Positions 7,713 through 17,689 of a stretch of 64,000 bases of DNA are shown one piece after another. Below the pieces are notes generated by a model that saw only the letters and a list, made by a program, of their open reading frames with translations, did no database searches and had not been told where the DNA came from. Where the stretch lies: the NCBI GenBank assembly GCA_029212885.1, contig JARGPC010000001.1:124001-188000 (forward strand), given 5' to 3'. Position 1 is the stretch's first letter. Each line of letters opens with the position of its first letter. The position numbers were made by a program, and so were the translations under genes. Source of the stretch: Coxiellaceae bacterium (GTDB lineage: Bacteria > Pseudomonadota > Gammaproteobacteria > Coxiellales > Coxiellaceae).

Positions 7713-9437
7713 ATGAGATTTCGTCGCTTACTTCAATTGCTGATTTCCCTCAGCCTACTACTCGGTGCGTGTAACTTTTACGCAGCGGATATTTCTTTTG
7801 AGGTCAGTGGCATCACAGGCAAGGCGCTAAAAAATATACAAGACCAATTAAAGATTACTGCCGACGAGATCAATAAAAAAGATCAAAAACCACTTGTTAT
7901 TCGCCATGCCATTTCCGAAGTTGGTTATAACGTTGAGCAAGCAGTCAAACCCTATGGTTATTTTCAGTCCACTGTACGTACACGCCAAAGCAAAGCAAAT
8001 GGCAAATGGCAAATGCAGGTCTACGTACAACCTGGACCACGCGTTCATATATCACAAGTCTCTATTACCATTGATGGACCCGGCCGCAAAATCAAATCCT
8101 ACAAGCGCCTATTGCAACACACCAAAATCAAAGTAGGCGATGCACTCGACACCACGCGCTTCGAACATGTGAAGCAACGTTTGTTTAGCTTAGCCAGTCA
8201 ACACGGCTTCTTCGATGCCAAAATGATTGAAAGTCAAATCCAAATTAATCTCAACACACATACTGCAGTTATTATTATTCACTTTCAAACTGGGCGGCAA
8301 TTTTTGTTTGGCCACACATCGTTTTCAAAAAACAGGCTCAACAATCAATTCTTGCGCGAATACCTACAATACAAACAAGGCCAAGCCTATAACAGCAAAA
8401 AAATACAAACGCTACGAACCAACCTAATCAACAGCGATTACTTTAATGCGGTAGTTGTTGATACACCGGTTAATAAATCTTATTACATGGTACCTATCGA
8501 TGTGAAACTCACCGACCGTAATTCCAAACATTACATCATTGGCGCCGGTTACGGCACAGACACAGGACCACGCGCCCTCCTGGGATTTGATTGGGTGCCC
8601 GTGAATCAATGGGGGCATCGCTTCAATGTTAATTTGCGCGCATCCGAATGGAATAATTACCTAATCGCCAATTACGTCATTCCCGGCAAAGACCCAATCA
8701 ATGACCAATGGGCATTTAGTGGTGGTTTTGGTTCTTTAACGATTCCTACTGGTAATGCATACAACAAAACTGTTGGCGTCAGTTACTCCAATGCTTTAGG
8801 TGCCGCCAAAGAATGGCAACAAACCATTATGCTGCAGTACCTCAACGAACGTTATGCGCTGACCACACAGCCATACGTCAATGCCGATGTTTTAATGCCC
8901 AGTATTCAATGGACCTATGTGCATACTAATAAAGAACTAAACCCTACCGAGGGTTACCGCTTTAACTTGCAAGCTAACGTCGCCTCAAAACACGTGCTGT
9001 CACGTGACTCTTTCTTTCAAGCGCAAACCGGCATAAAATACCTTTACACTATTCGGCGTACGCACACACGACTTATCACACGCGGCCAATTAGGTCACAC
9101 CGTTATTAACAACATTAATAACTTACCACTATCGCTACAACTACTCGCGGGTGGCGCTGACAGCGTGCGCGGTTATTCGTTCCAGTCCATTGGTCCTGGA
9201 CGTAACATGGTGGTTGGCAGTGTCGAAGTGCAACAACGCATTAAAGGACAACTCTATATTGCAGGCTTTTATGACTTCGGTAGCGTTAACAATAAATTTT
9301 TTGGTAATTACCTTGCTGGTACTGGACCAGCTATCGTCTGGTTATCACCCGTCGGTGCACTGGAAGTCTCACTAGCCAGACCACTGATTCCAGGTAACCA
9401 TTGGCGTATACAATTTAGCATGGGGCCGACTATATGA
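7713..9437 (+). CDS. tamA: Translocation and assembly module subunit TamA
   Basis: 574 aa outer-membrane protein of the Omp85 family. Signal peptide about 1-24, three POTRA-type domains over roughly 25-270, then a 16-strand barrel ending in the Omp85-type C-terminus (WRIQFSMGPTI); the conserved VRGY motif of barrel loop 6 is at GADSVRGYSF. TamA works with TamB in inserting outer-membrane proteins and in phospholipid transport. The stop overlaps the tamB start (ATGA), so the two are translationally coupled. An LGAC tetrad in the signal resembles a lipobox, but the family is not lipidated. Confidence 0.93.
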   Translation: MRFRRLLQLLISLSLLLGACNFYAADISFEVSGITGKALKNIQDQLKITADEINKKDQKPLVIRHAISEVGYNVEQAVKPYGYFQSTVRTRQSKANGKWQMQVYVQPGPRVHISQVSITIDGPGRKIKSYKRLLQHTKIKVGDALDTTRFEHVKQRLFSLASQHGFFDAKMIESQIQINLNTHTAVIIIHFQTGRQFLFGHTSFSKNRLNNQFLREYLQYKQGQAYNSKKIQTLRTNLINSDYFNAVVVDTPVNKSYYMVPIDVKLTDRNSKHYIIGAGYGTDTGPRALLGFDWVPVNQWGHRFNVNLRASEWNNYLIANYVIPGKDPINDQWAFSGGFGSLTIPTGNAYNKTVGVSYSNALGAAKEWQQTIMLQYLNERYALTTQPYVNADVLMPSIQWTYVHTNKELNPTEGYRFNLQANVASKHVLSRDSFFQAQTGIKYLYTIRRTHTRLITRGQLGHTVINNINNLPLSLQLLAGGADSVRGYSFQSIGPGRNMVVGSVEVQQRIKGQLYIAGFYDFGSVNNKFFGNYLAGTGPAIVWLSPVGALEVSLARPLIPGNHWRIQFSMGPTI

Positions 9438-12400
9438 TAAAGCGCATTATCGTAGGCAGCTTAGCCACACTTATCATCCTTGTGTTAGGCTCAATCATTT
9501 TCTTTAGCACACCCTTTGGCTTAAAAGCTGCGGTATACCTTAGCCAAACTTTGTCTGGGCATAAATTGGAAGTCGTAAATGCTAATGGCAGCTTATTTAA
9601 CACCGTCACTGCCGACCAAATTCGTTATATCGACAGATACCAACGCATTGAAGTCAACCAGTTAAAACTGGATTGGCGCCCCATTTATCTCTTTACTAAA
9701 AATTTAAATATCGAGCAGCTCACCGCACACAGCGTTAAGTACGTCGTATTAAAAAAATCACCTGACGTGAAACAAAAAAAATCTGGCAGCATAAGCTTAT
9801 CGCTTCCCGTTAATTTGGCGATAAAAAACATCAGCATAAATAAAATCACCTACTATAACAAACCCGCACTACAGACTTATAACGTGCGCAACACACACCT
9901 ACAAGCCGTAGTCACCGATAAAAAAATTAATGTTGTATTTAAAAGTTACCTCCATGAACCCTATAAAATTCACGCACAGCTTTCTGTTGTCGGCGTACCC
10001 AATAATTACAATGTGCGCTCCACTATTATTTCACCATTAATCACATCAAAAATAAGCGGCAAAGGAAACCTGCAACAGGTAAACTTGCGCATTACAGAGT
10101 CAAGTGCGTTAGGCGGCAAACTGAGCGGCAAAGCCAGCGTACAATGGGCGCCATCACTGCTAGTCACCAGCAACTTAAATGTAAGAAAATTACAATTAGG
10201 TGACCACTGGATTTCAGGCATTATAAAAGCGCGCTATGCTAACTTGAAAAATTTTAGTGTTGATACACGACTAAATACCTCCCTAGGCACATTCAATGTT
10301 GTTGGTCACCATAAAGGTGATTGGAACTTTAAGTGGAACACGAACCTCACACACTTAGAACGCTTATCACCATTGTTACTTGGCTCGGTCAACGGCCAAG
10401 GCACGATCACTGGTGACAGCAATCGCCCCGATGCGAAAGGTCACATTGAACTCAAGCAAATTGCTTTTGAAAAAAATAAGCTTGAACACTTAAAAGCGCA
10501 ATGGCAACTGCATTTAGATGATAAAAAAATATCAACACTCACCATGAGCGCACAAAAAATCATTACACCCAATCTGCAGGTGGATGATGCAACACTTAGC
10601 GCCAGAGGCACATTGCAAAAACATACCGCCAAACTCAGCATGAATACCAGCCTGGGTAAATTATCCATGGCAGTCAGTGGTCTATATAATATTGCTACTA
10701 AAGCATGGACTGCAAAAATCCCAACATTATCACTGAACGGTAAACCATTGGATCACTGGCGCCTTAATCACCCCATACAAATACAATACAATCAACAATT
10801 AAAAAGCATTGCACCCTTTTGCTGGTTAAGCAGCAAAGGTGGGCGCCTATGCTTCTCCGGCCAACAAACACCTGCCGAATGGAATGCCAAATTACAGGCA
10901 AAAATTAACTTGGCGGCTTTAGCTGGCATATACCCAGAGAACTATGTCTTCACAGGGCAACTTAATGCTGATGCAACAGTGAATGGTGACAACATTGGCA
11001 TGACCACCGCAAAAGCGGGCATCAATATAAACCATCTCAAAGCCCTACTGGGTGATGGCGCATTAAAACAGACCATACGCTTCAAGCAAGCTAATGCCGC
11101 TATCGATTTTAAAAAAGAAAAGCTTGCGATACAACAACACATCCGCACAGATGATGGCGACATACTGCAACTGCAGTTCAATGCGTCACCCATTCCGCAC
11201 CTTTCAGTGGATAGTAACCCCTCGATAAAAGGCAAACTGCAACTGCATGTTAATAAGCTGCAAAGATTTAATGTCGCATTACCCACCACAATCAATACGA
11301 GTGGCAAGCTATCAGTAAACACAACGTTGGCAGGCAAGTGGTTAAGTCCTAAAATAAAAGGTATTGCCGATTTCACTAAAGCTGACATTCACCTACCTGA
11401 CATTGGCGTTCATTTAACACAAGGGTTACTAGTGGCACACACCATTGGTAGAGATTTAAACTACAGCTTAAAAGTATTCAGCAACAAAAAACCAATAAAA
11501 GCACGTGGCTCACTCAGCCTCAGAGACTACTCATTCGACGGCAAATCATCGATTACCGGAACCGACATACCCGTGATCAATACCATCGAATACCAAGCCG
11601 TTGCATCACCTGACATCAATATACAAATAAAAGATAAATTCATTCGAATTAATGGCAAAGTAGTTGTTCCACAAGCCTTATTACAACCGAAAAACTTTAA
11701 TAGCACAGTCACCTTACCAAGTTCGGATATTGTATTTGTCAATCAAGCACCCGCGCTGCCTAATGCGTGGAAAACATCAATCAATGTGAAAATCACATTG
11801 GGTAAAGATGTAAAAATCAACACCTTTGGCGCGACTGGTAATGTCACTGGTGAATTAACCATTAAAAAGGAACCAGGGCAAGCTGTTATCGGCAATGGAA
11901 AACTGGCATTACAAAACGGAAAATTTGACGCGCATGGGCAAAAACTGGACATCAAACCTGCCACTGTTATTTATCGCAACAGCCCGATTGATGATCCAAA
12001 TCTCGACATTTCCGCCAGTCGAAAACTAAGCACAAACTCAAGTGCGAGCATTATGCAACTAGGCGTTAATGACTTAACGGTTGGCGTCAATGTAACAGGC
12101 ACAGCTAAACACCCAAAGCTTAAATTATTTTCATCACCGGTAAGTTTAAACCAAACTGATATTTTATCTTACTTAGTGCTAGGACATGCCAGCGGCGGTG
12201 GCTCAGCGGCTGACTTAACGGTATTAATCAATGCATTCAATAGCAGCGGCCCCTCACACTTTGGTGACTTCATGGGTAAACTGGAAAAAGGTTTGGGCTT
12301 AAGTGAGTTCGGTATTGAATCCGAAACATCGATGGACATTGCCGGTAATCCAATCGACTCTCAAAACTCTTTTGTGGTTGGAAAATACATTACACAGAAA

Positions 12401-12547
12401 ATTTACTTACGCTATAGCCGTGGTTTAATAGACCAGAATAATACGTTCTTATTACGCTATATGATTACACCTAAGTGGGCTATTCAAACCACACAAAGTT
12501 ATTTAGGATCCGGTGGTGATATTATTTATACGTTTTATAAGCACTAA
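9434..12547 (+). CDS. tamB: Translocation and assembly module subunit TamB
   Basis: 1037 aa, AsmA-like bridge protein spanning the periplasm. N-terminal signal anchor at about residues 5-27, then a long region of repeating beta strands, and the C-terminal TamB (DUF490) domain, with LSYLVLGHASGGG and the terminal beta-signal GGDIIYTFYKH. The length is shorter than the 1259 residues of E. coli TamB, meaning a shorter beta-groove, but both ends are intact. It forms the TAM complex with the product of the overlapping tamA gene. It ends 18 bases from the convergent stop of the giant ankyrin gene. Confidence 0.93.
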   Translation: MIKRIIVGSLATLIILVLGSIIFFSTPFGLKAAVYLSQTLSGHKLEVVNANGSLFNTVTADQIRYIDRYQRIEVNQLKLDWRPIYLFTKNLNIEQLTAHSVKYVVLKKSPDVKQKKSGSISLSLPVNLAIKNISINKITYYNKPALQTYNVRNTHLQAVVTDKKINVVFKSYLHEPYKIHAQLSVVGVPNNYNVRSTIISPLITSKISGKGNLQQVNLRITESSALGGKLSGKASVQWAPSLLVTSNLNVRKLQLGDHWISGIIKARYANLKNFSVDTRLNTSLGTFNVVGHHKGDWNFKWNTNLTHLERLSPLLLGSVNGQGTITGDSNRPDAKGHIELKQIAFEKNKLEHLKAQWQLHLDDKKISTLTMSAQKIITPNLQVDDATLSARGTLQKHTAKLSMNTSLGKLSMAVSGLYNIATKAWTAKIPTLSLNGKPLDHWRLNHPIQIQYNQQLKSIAPFCWLSSKGGRLCFSGQQTPAEWNAKLQAKINLAALAGIYPENYVFTGQLNADATVNGDNIGMTTAKAGININHLKALLGDGALKQTIRFKQANAAIDFKKEKLAIQQHIRTDDGDILQLQFNASPIPHLSVDSNPSIKGKLQLHVNKLQRFNVALPTTINTSGKLSVNTTLAGKWLSPKIKGIADFTKADIHLPDIGVHLTQGLLVAHTIGRDLNYSLKVFSNKKPIKARGSLSLRDYSFDGKSSITGTDIPVINTIEYQAVASPDINIQIKDKFIRINGKVVVPQALLQPKNFNSTVTLPSSDIVFVNQAPALPNAWKTSINVKITLGKDVKINTFGATGNVTGELTIKKEPGQAVIGNGKLALQNGKFDAHGQKLDIKPATVIYRNSPIDDPNLDISASRKLSTNSSASIMQLGVNDLTVGVNVTGTAKHPKLKLFSSPVSLNQTDILSYLVLGHASGGGSAADLTVLINAFNSSGPSHFGDFMGKLEKGLGLSEFGIESETSMDIAGNPIDSQNSFVVGKYITQKIYLRYSRGLIDQNNTFLLRYMITPKWAIQTTQSYLGSGGDIIYTFYKH

Positions 12548-12565
12548 ACAAAGATTTAAAGCCAT

Positions 12566-15500
12566 TTATATTATGACGCATTGGGAGAGCGACGATGGTT
12601 CATCCAATTTTCTTTCTTCTGCGTCCTCATCCTCGCCTGCTGTTTGAAAAACTAAACCGCAGTGATTCGAATGTAATATTTTAAAGAAATCTTCAGCATG
12701 CTGATTCCTCATTATCGCTGGCTGAGCACTAGCAGCCGTAGCGAGTGCAGACAACGCCAGTAAGCACTCCTTGTTCATTAGTACATTCCATAGCTCACCG
12801 ACATTATTTATTCTAACCACCTGCCCCATACGCACCATCATAAATACCAGATTATGTGATAGGCGTAAGGATTCCCGCTCAGCTTCGTTTTTTTCACCAT
12901 CATCCGCAAAACGGACTAACAACTCTATAAGGTGTAATTGTTCTTCGCGCGTACATACATTACTGATAACACTAGCTACTTCAGATAACTTTGTAAGCTT
13001 GTCCTCAGATGGCATACAGCTCAACTCTGCGAGATAATTTTTTGTAAGCATGTGCAGTACTGCAGGATGCTTACTGTTGCTAGCAATTAATTCATAAGCC
13101 TCTATGGTGAAGGAGTCCAATTTGCAGTAGGCGACCAGAAAATTGGCAAGAGCAAAACAGCTCTCGTCAGATATAGCTCTGAGTAGCGGTAAATAATCAG
13201 CTGGCTCAGAGATGCAGAATCCTGGCATGTGTTTTTTCATGCTCTCTAAGGATTCCAGCAACATTGCATTGTCCTTTACTGTAGCATAAAGATGATTAAC
13301 TAAGCGCAGACCTAGTTCATTAATCTCACTAATGAAACCTTCTATTTGTGTAAGCCTAGAGTAATCCAGAATGCTCATCTGCGATATATCGCCATGTACA
13401 ACCATGAATTGAACACACTCTTCCGTCATCCCTCGCAACATAGCCAGTCGCAAAGGTGATATACCATATTTGTTTGTTTTGAAAAATGGTGGCGACCCAC
13501 TTCTAAACAATACCAAAGACCGTATTGAATAATTTTCACCTGCTAGCGCATAGATGGCCGGGGTACTCCCCATAATATCAGTTGCTTCAAGATTAGCCCC
13601 CGCATCTAAAAGCACTTCAACCACAGGCAGTTTAGCTAACTTAATTGCCAGCATTAATTCGGTTCTTCCATACACATCTAGGCAGTGGTCTACATAGTCC
13701 TCACCACGATACTCAATAATATATTTTATTGCTGCAGCAGCGTTTTGATCTGCTTTTTCATATGTGCTGGTTGCTTGAATTAACGTCCGCATAATATCGC
13801 CATGCTCCTGCACATGAACATCCAGCAGTTGGCGTATATTGACCGTATCGCTCACAACCAAAAGTAAGCCTACAACTTCATTTACTGAAAGGCTTTCAAA
13901 TTTCAATGAACTCAGTAATATACCTTCTAGCTCAGGACGGTTACGAATAGGTTCTTTATGCAGCATTTTAATCACTGATACTGCATCGAGTGTTGGGTTT
14001 GTATTGATTAACTCTCGCATTACATTTATCGAGATCCTAGAAGATCGCGCAAGCCGATATATCAAGTTCCTGAAGGTTGTACTATCAAAGGGATCGTACC
14101 CTTTTTCGATGAGATAATGCAGCGTAGGAATTTGCTGACTTTCTCGGCGAGCGTATTCAATGATTTTTACTACATCAAATGTGCTCGCACCCTCAAAACT
14201 AGCGACCAGATAAAGTAAAAAATGCGTAAGAACGTGGCTGTAGTCAGGGGCAGGCCCTCTAGCAGCAAATGACACATGCTTAGCTTTTACATCAACAAGC
14301 ATAGCTAGTTTGCTAATGAATGTAATACTGTATCGTGATCTTATAGTAGTCGATAACATCTCACTTAAAAATTCTTTTCCGTCCTTGTCACCTTCTATTG
14401 CAAGTAATAGTTTATAGATGATGTCTTCTCGTACTTTTAAACTATGCGCAACCTGCTCAGAAGCGATTAACCCGGTGTCTTCTTGTGTCTGTAGCCTATG
14501 TAAAGACCGCGCAGAAATGATTAATCCACAATTATCTAATTTATTTATGATAAAACCAGCATAAGTGAAGTCATCGACACTGACCATATAATAAAACATT
14601 TTTAATGCCGCACTTGAATCGTATACTAGAAAAGAGATACACGCTTCAATCAATTCTGAATAATCATGCGATGACTGCAGCAGCGCTACCACAACATCTA
14701 TACCGTGTACCGTTTTGAATGCTTCGAATTCATCAATAGTAAATCTCATCACCAGATGTATAATATTTTTAGGCTGACATCTATCGACTGCATTTTTCAG
14801 CTCGACGACGCGCTTATACTCTATTTGATTTTCTTGCAGCACACGCATATGTGCAATTTCACACTGCTGTCGACAGTAGGTTATATCGGTATTACATCTC
14901 TTAAATTCGCTTTGGTTGTAATAACCGAGATCAATGCCATGCTTCGTAAAACAAAGGTTATCGCCTGTAATTTTTAGCATCTTCATGGCAATAGACTCAA
15001 GCTTATTAAACGCTTGTCGCTGACGTTCCGATGCGTAGATTAAATACCCGCCGGTTACCAGTTCATCGCTACCATTATAAGGTGACATTTCTTTTTCATA
15101 ATGTGCCTGACCAAACACCCGTGGCAAGTCTAACTTATGTGCTAAAGCTGCAATGTAACTAAAATATAATTTACGTTGTCTTTCTTCTTCAGTGGCACCT
15201 GTTACTATTGCAGCATAACGTGGATTGCCTGCATTAATTAATACATCCATGTAAAACTCGACAGTTGACTCATCAATATCCATATGCTCTTGCAGAAAGC
15301 GTGCCATCACTTCTGCCGAAAGGCGGTTATATCTTAAAAAAGTTTCAAGCTGACTCGGCCCCGCTTCTGATTCGCGGCCAACCCTGGAAAACATCATCAT
15401 CACTTGCATAATCACGACTTCTTGTGGCGTTAAATGATCACAGAAACTTTTGAACCCGTCAGCGGCAGCATGTTGCCTAAAATATTCAATTACGGGCACC

Positions 15501-17464
15501 ACTAGCATGCTTACCCGCATATGATGCGCGAGAGCGTGATTATGACGCGCTATACCAAAACGTGGGTTTCGTGACTCTTTATAAGGAATTACTAGGATAT
15601 CGTAGGCTTCATGCTGAGCCAACTCCAGTAAATATTGTTGATGGTACTCAACTTCAACTCCGTGGACAATAACGGCGGAAAAAGTACACCTTTTTGAATC
15701 TGGCTGTTCTTTGTAAGAAGTGAACTTTAAATTTGTTGGCGGAAATATCACTTCCTTTTCTTTTGGGTGAAAAGAAAAACCCTTTACACTCGCTTGCCGT
15801 TGCTGAGCATTAGTAATTTGTAATGTATTTTTTCGATCATTAAATACTTCACAGTCCTTTTCCTCTGAAAAACTTATTGGAGCGGCGCGTAAGGTAATTT
15901 GATTTTTAGTTTTCATGCGTTCAAACATGTCCTTAGGCAGGTCATTCCTTTCGTGACGCGTTAACACTTTGCGTTGCTCATAATCACTGGCCGATCGATG
16001 TTTATTTATACCGCTAATCATCAGCATAGCGCATATAAATGTTTCTTCTAATATGGCTTGTGTGTACCTGAATGGCATAGCGCGTAATAACGAATTTATT
16101 TTCTTGTATTCCACACCAGTATACTTTTCGATTGCTGCTTGTTCAGCAGCATATAATGGCATGATATCTTCGCTGTTACCAATATCAGTAGTCATTTTAT
16201 CTGCTGGCTTCGCTTCACCATCGACAACTGAGCGGCTCAGTTCTCTTTCGCAACGTTTAATAATCTCGAGTGACTTACTGCTTTCATTCAGCATCCAATA
16301 GTCAAAATTAGCGTGCTTTAGTGCGAGTGATAGATGATATCGCCGGCCATTAGGGCAATGAGCTATCCAATGGTCTTTATCATTTTTTTCTAAAGTAAAA
16401 GGAAGCGGATTACCTGCTTCGTTATATTTTACAGCATACAGCTCAGCCTCGTATAACGAGTGACTAATATATTCGATACCTATCATGCAATGAAAAATAT
16501 ATTCTACTGTCTTTAAGGCTACGTTCTTCTCGGATGGTCCTTGGTGAAGTGGCTTAGACTTTATGGTGTGAGTTATACTGAGATTAGCTTTAAGATAATC
16601 CACAGTTGCCGTATCTTTGCGTAGCATCGCTAAAGTCAATGCTGAATGCTCAGCATCGGTTTCTATAGCTTCGCTCGCTCCAAGATCAGTAAGCATTTTC
16701 ACCACTTCAAACTGCCCTGCTTGCACAGCAAGGTATAAAGCAGACTGCACAGTTGTTAAATCAACTTGATTTACATCAACTGCAGGTTGCGCCAGTAGTA
16801 TCAATACACGATCAGCATCACCCTCAACAGCTGCTTCAAATAATTGTTGCTGTAATGTTGTCTCACCCAAAAAACCATGTACAAATCGTTTAGCTATACC
16901 CTTTGCTGAGGTCATGCATTGCTCGTAGGCATCTTGCGGTAAAATCAGACGATCATCTGAATTTGAACGCATTAGCATGTATTGCTTTTGAATAAATATC
17001 ACGCCCGCCTTAAATTGCTGTAATTGCTTGGCACGATTCAAGCTATCTGCAATCGAAGAGTGTTGCCCAGTCATTACAGCTCTCTTTAATGCAATCAAGA
17101 GGCTTTGGTAAGCCGTATCAAGTTGTTGATAGCGCTTTTGTAGTAACTGCATCGCGTCTTTGTGATAACTCAGTGTAACAGTGGCGCCACCGGCTGGGAT
17201 GATTACATGGCGACCATGGCAGACAAATAGCGCATGCTGAGACACAAGCACTGACGCGGCTATCACGAGCTGATGTTCAGCATATGATGCTAAGTGCGTG
17301 TGCTTCAGCTGTCGCACAAGATCGCCATCCATCTGTTTTTTAACGTATTTAAATGGGTTTCGATGTGTGCCAGACTTTATCGCGAGATTATGTATAGTCC
17401 TATCTGAACAGATCATGCGCTCACATCTAGCCGTGTGATTTGTCAACCTGTGTGTCTTGCGCAA
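12566..17464 (-). CDS. Giant ankyrin-repeat protein with C-terminal CaaX box (putative effector)
   Basis: 1632 aa. Ankyrin-type repeats occur in two blocks, about 206-300 and 1258-1360; the 950 residues between are helical, without a domain I recognise. The last four residues are CVII, a CaaX prenylation box (C1629), preceded by an acidic stretch GEDEDAEERKLDE like the E-block of Dot/Icm substrates. In bacteria such a tail has no known use; in a host cell it would direct lipidation and membrane binding. The start is a TTG preceded by GGAGATGG; ATG at 17416 is the alternative. Read as a translocated effector by inference. The gene is one unbroken frame, unusual at 4.9 kb without selection. Confidence 0.75.
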   Translation of the reverse strand: MRKTHRLTNHTARCERMICSDRTIHNLAIKSGTHRNPFKYVKKQMDGDLVRQLKHTHLASYAEHQLVIAASVLVSQHALFVCHGRHVIIPAGGATVTLSYHKDAMQLLQKRYQQLDTAYQSLLIALKRAVMTGQHSSIADSLNRAKQLQQFKAGVIFIQKQYMLMRSNSDDRLILPQDAYEQCMTSAKGIAKRFVHGFLGETTLQQQLFEAAVEGDADRVLILLAQPAVDVNQVDLTTVQSALYLAVQAGQFEVVKMLTDLGASEAIETDAEHSALTLAMLRKDTATVDYLKANLSITHTIKSKPLHQGPSEKNVALKTVEYIFHCMIGIEYISHSLYEAELYAVKYNEAGNPLPFTLEKNDKDHWIAHCPNGRRYHLSLALKHANFDYWMLNESSKSLEIIKRCERELSRSVVDGEAKPADKMTTDIGNSEDIMPLYAAEQAAIEKYTGVEYKKINSLLRAMPFRYTQAILEETFICAMLMISGINKHRSASDYEQRKVLTRHERNDLPKDMFERMKTKNQITLRAAPISFSEEKDCEVFNDRKNTLQITNAQQRQASVKGFSFHPKEKEVIFPPTNLKFTSYKEQPDSKRCTFSAVIVHGVEVEYHQQYLLELAQHEAYDILVIPYKESRNPRFGIARHNHALAHHMRVSMLVVPVIEYFRQHAAADGFKSFCDHLTPQEVVIMQVMMMFSRVGRESEAGPSQLETFLRYNRLSAEVMARFLQEHMDIDESTVEFYMDVLINAGNPRYAAIVTGATEEERQRKLYFSYIAALAHKLDLPRVFGQAHYEKEMSPYNGSDELVTGGYLIYASERQRQAFNKLESIAMKMLKITGDNLCFTKHGIDLGYYNQSEFKRCNTDITYCRQQCEIAHMRVLQENQIEYKRVVELKNAVDRCQPKNIIHLVMRFTIDEFEAFKTVHGIDVVVALLQSSHDYSELIEACISFLVYDSSAALKMFYYMVSVDDFTYAGFIINKLDNCGLIISARSLHRLQTQEDTGLIASEQVAHSLKVREDIIYKLLLAIEGDKDGKEFLSEMLSTTIRSRYSITFISKLAMLVDVKAKHVSFAARGPAPDYSHVLTHFLLYLVASFEGASTFDVVKIIEYARRESQQIPTLHYLIEKGYDPFDSTTFRNLIYRLARSSRISINVMRELINTNPTLDAVSVIKMLHKEPIRNRPELEGILLSSLKFESLSVNEVVGLLLVVSDTVNIRQLLDVHVQEHGDIMRTLIQATSTYEKADQNAAAAIKYIIEYRGEDYVDHCLDVYGRTELMLAIKLAKLPVVEVLLDAGANLEATDIMGSTPAIYALAGENYSIRSLVLFRSGSPPFFKTNKYGISPLRLAMLRGMTEECVQFMVVHGDISQMSILDYSRLTQIEGFISEINELGLRLVNHLYATVKDNAMLLESLESMKKHMPGFCISEPADYLPLLRAISDESCFALANFLVAYCKLDSFTIEAYELIASNSKHPAVLHMLTKNYLAELSCMPSEDKLTKLSEVASVISNVCTREEQLHLIELLVRFADDGEKNEAERESLRLSHNLVFMMVRMGQVVRINNVGELWNVLMNKECLLALSALATAASAQPAIMRNQHAEDFFKILHSNHCGLVFQTAGEDEDAEERKLDEPSSLSQCVII

Positions 17465-17689
17465 TTTATTACCATCTCCATGATATATATACTCATAACT
17501 ATCATTATTAGTGAATACTTCTAGTTAATTGGTACTATACATTAAGAAAATTAAAATAAACTTAAAATAATATAATTCTTATGAATATATGCACCTCAGA
17601 TTTTTGCGTCATTTTTTGCGACACTAGCCACCAACTCATCGTAGCTCGTATAACATGAGCTAAAAGCGATATGTATATATCGCTTACAC

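Noticed and set aside
7713..7790. TamA as a lipoprotein
   Set aside because: LGAC resembles a lipobox, but a signal peptidase I site fits better (FYA-AD) and the family is not lipidated.
10006..11964. Antisense frames within tamB
   Set aside because: Shadows of the tamB frame without start signals or protein-like composition.
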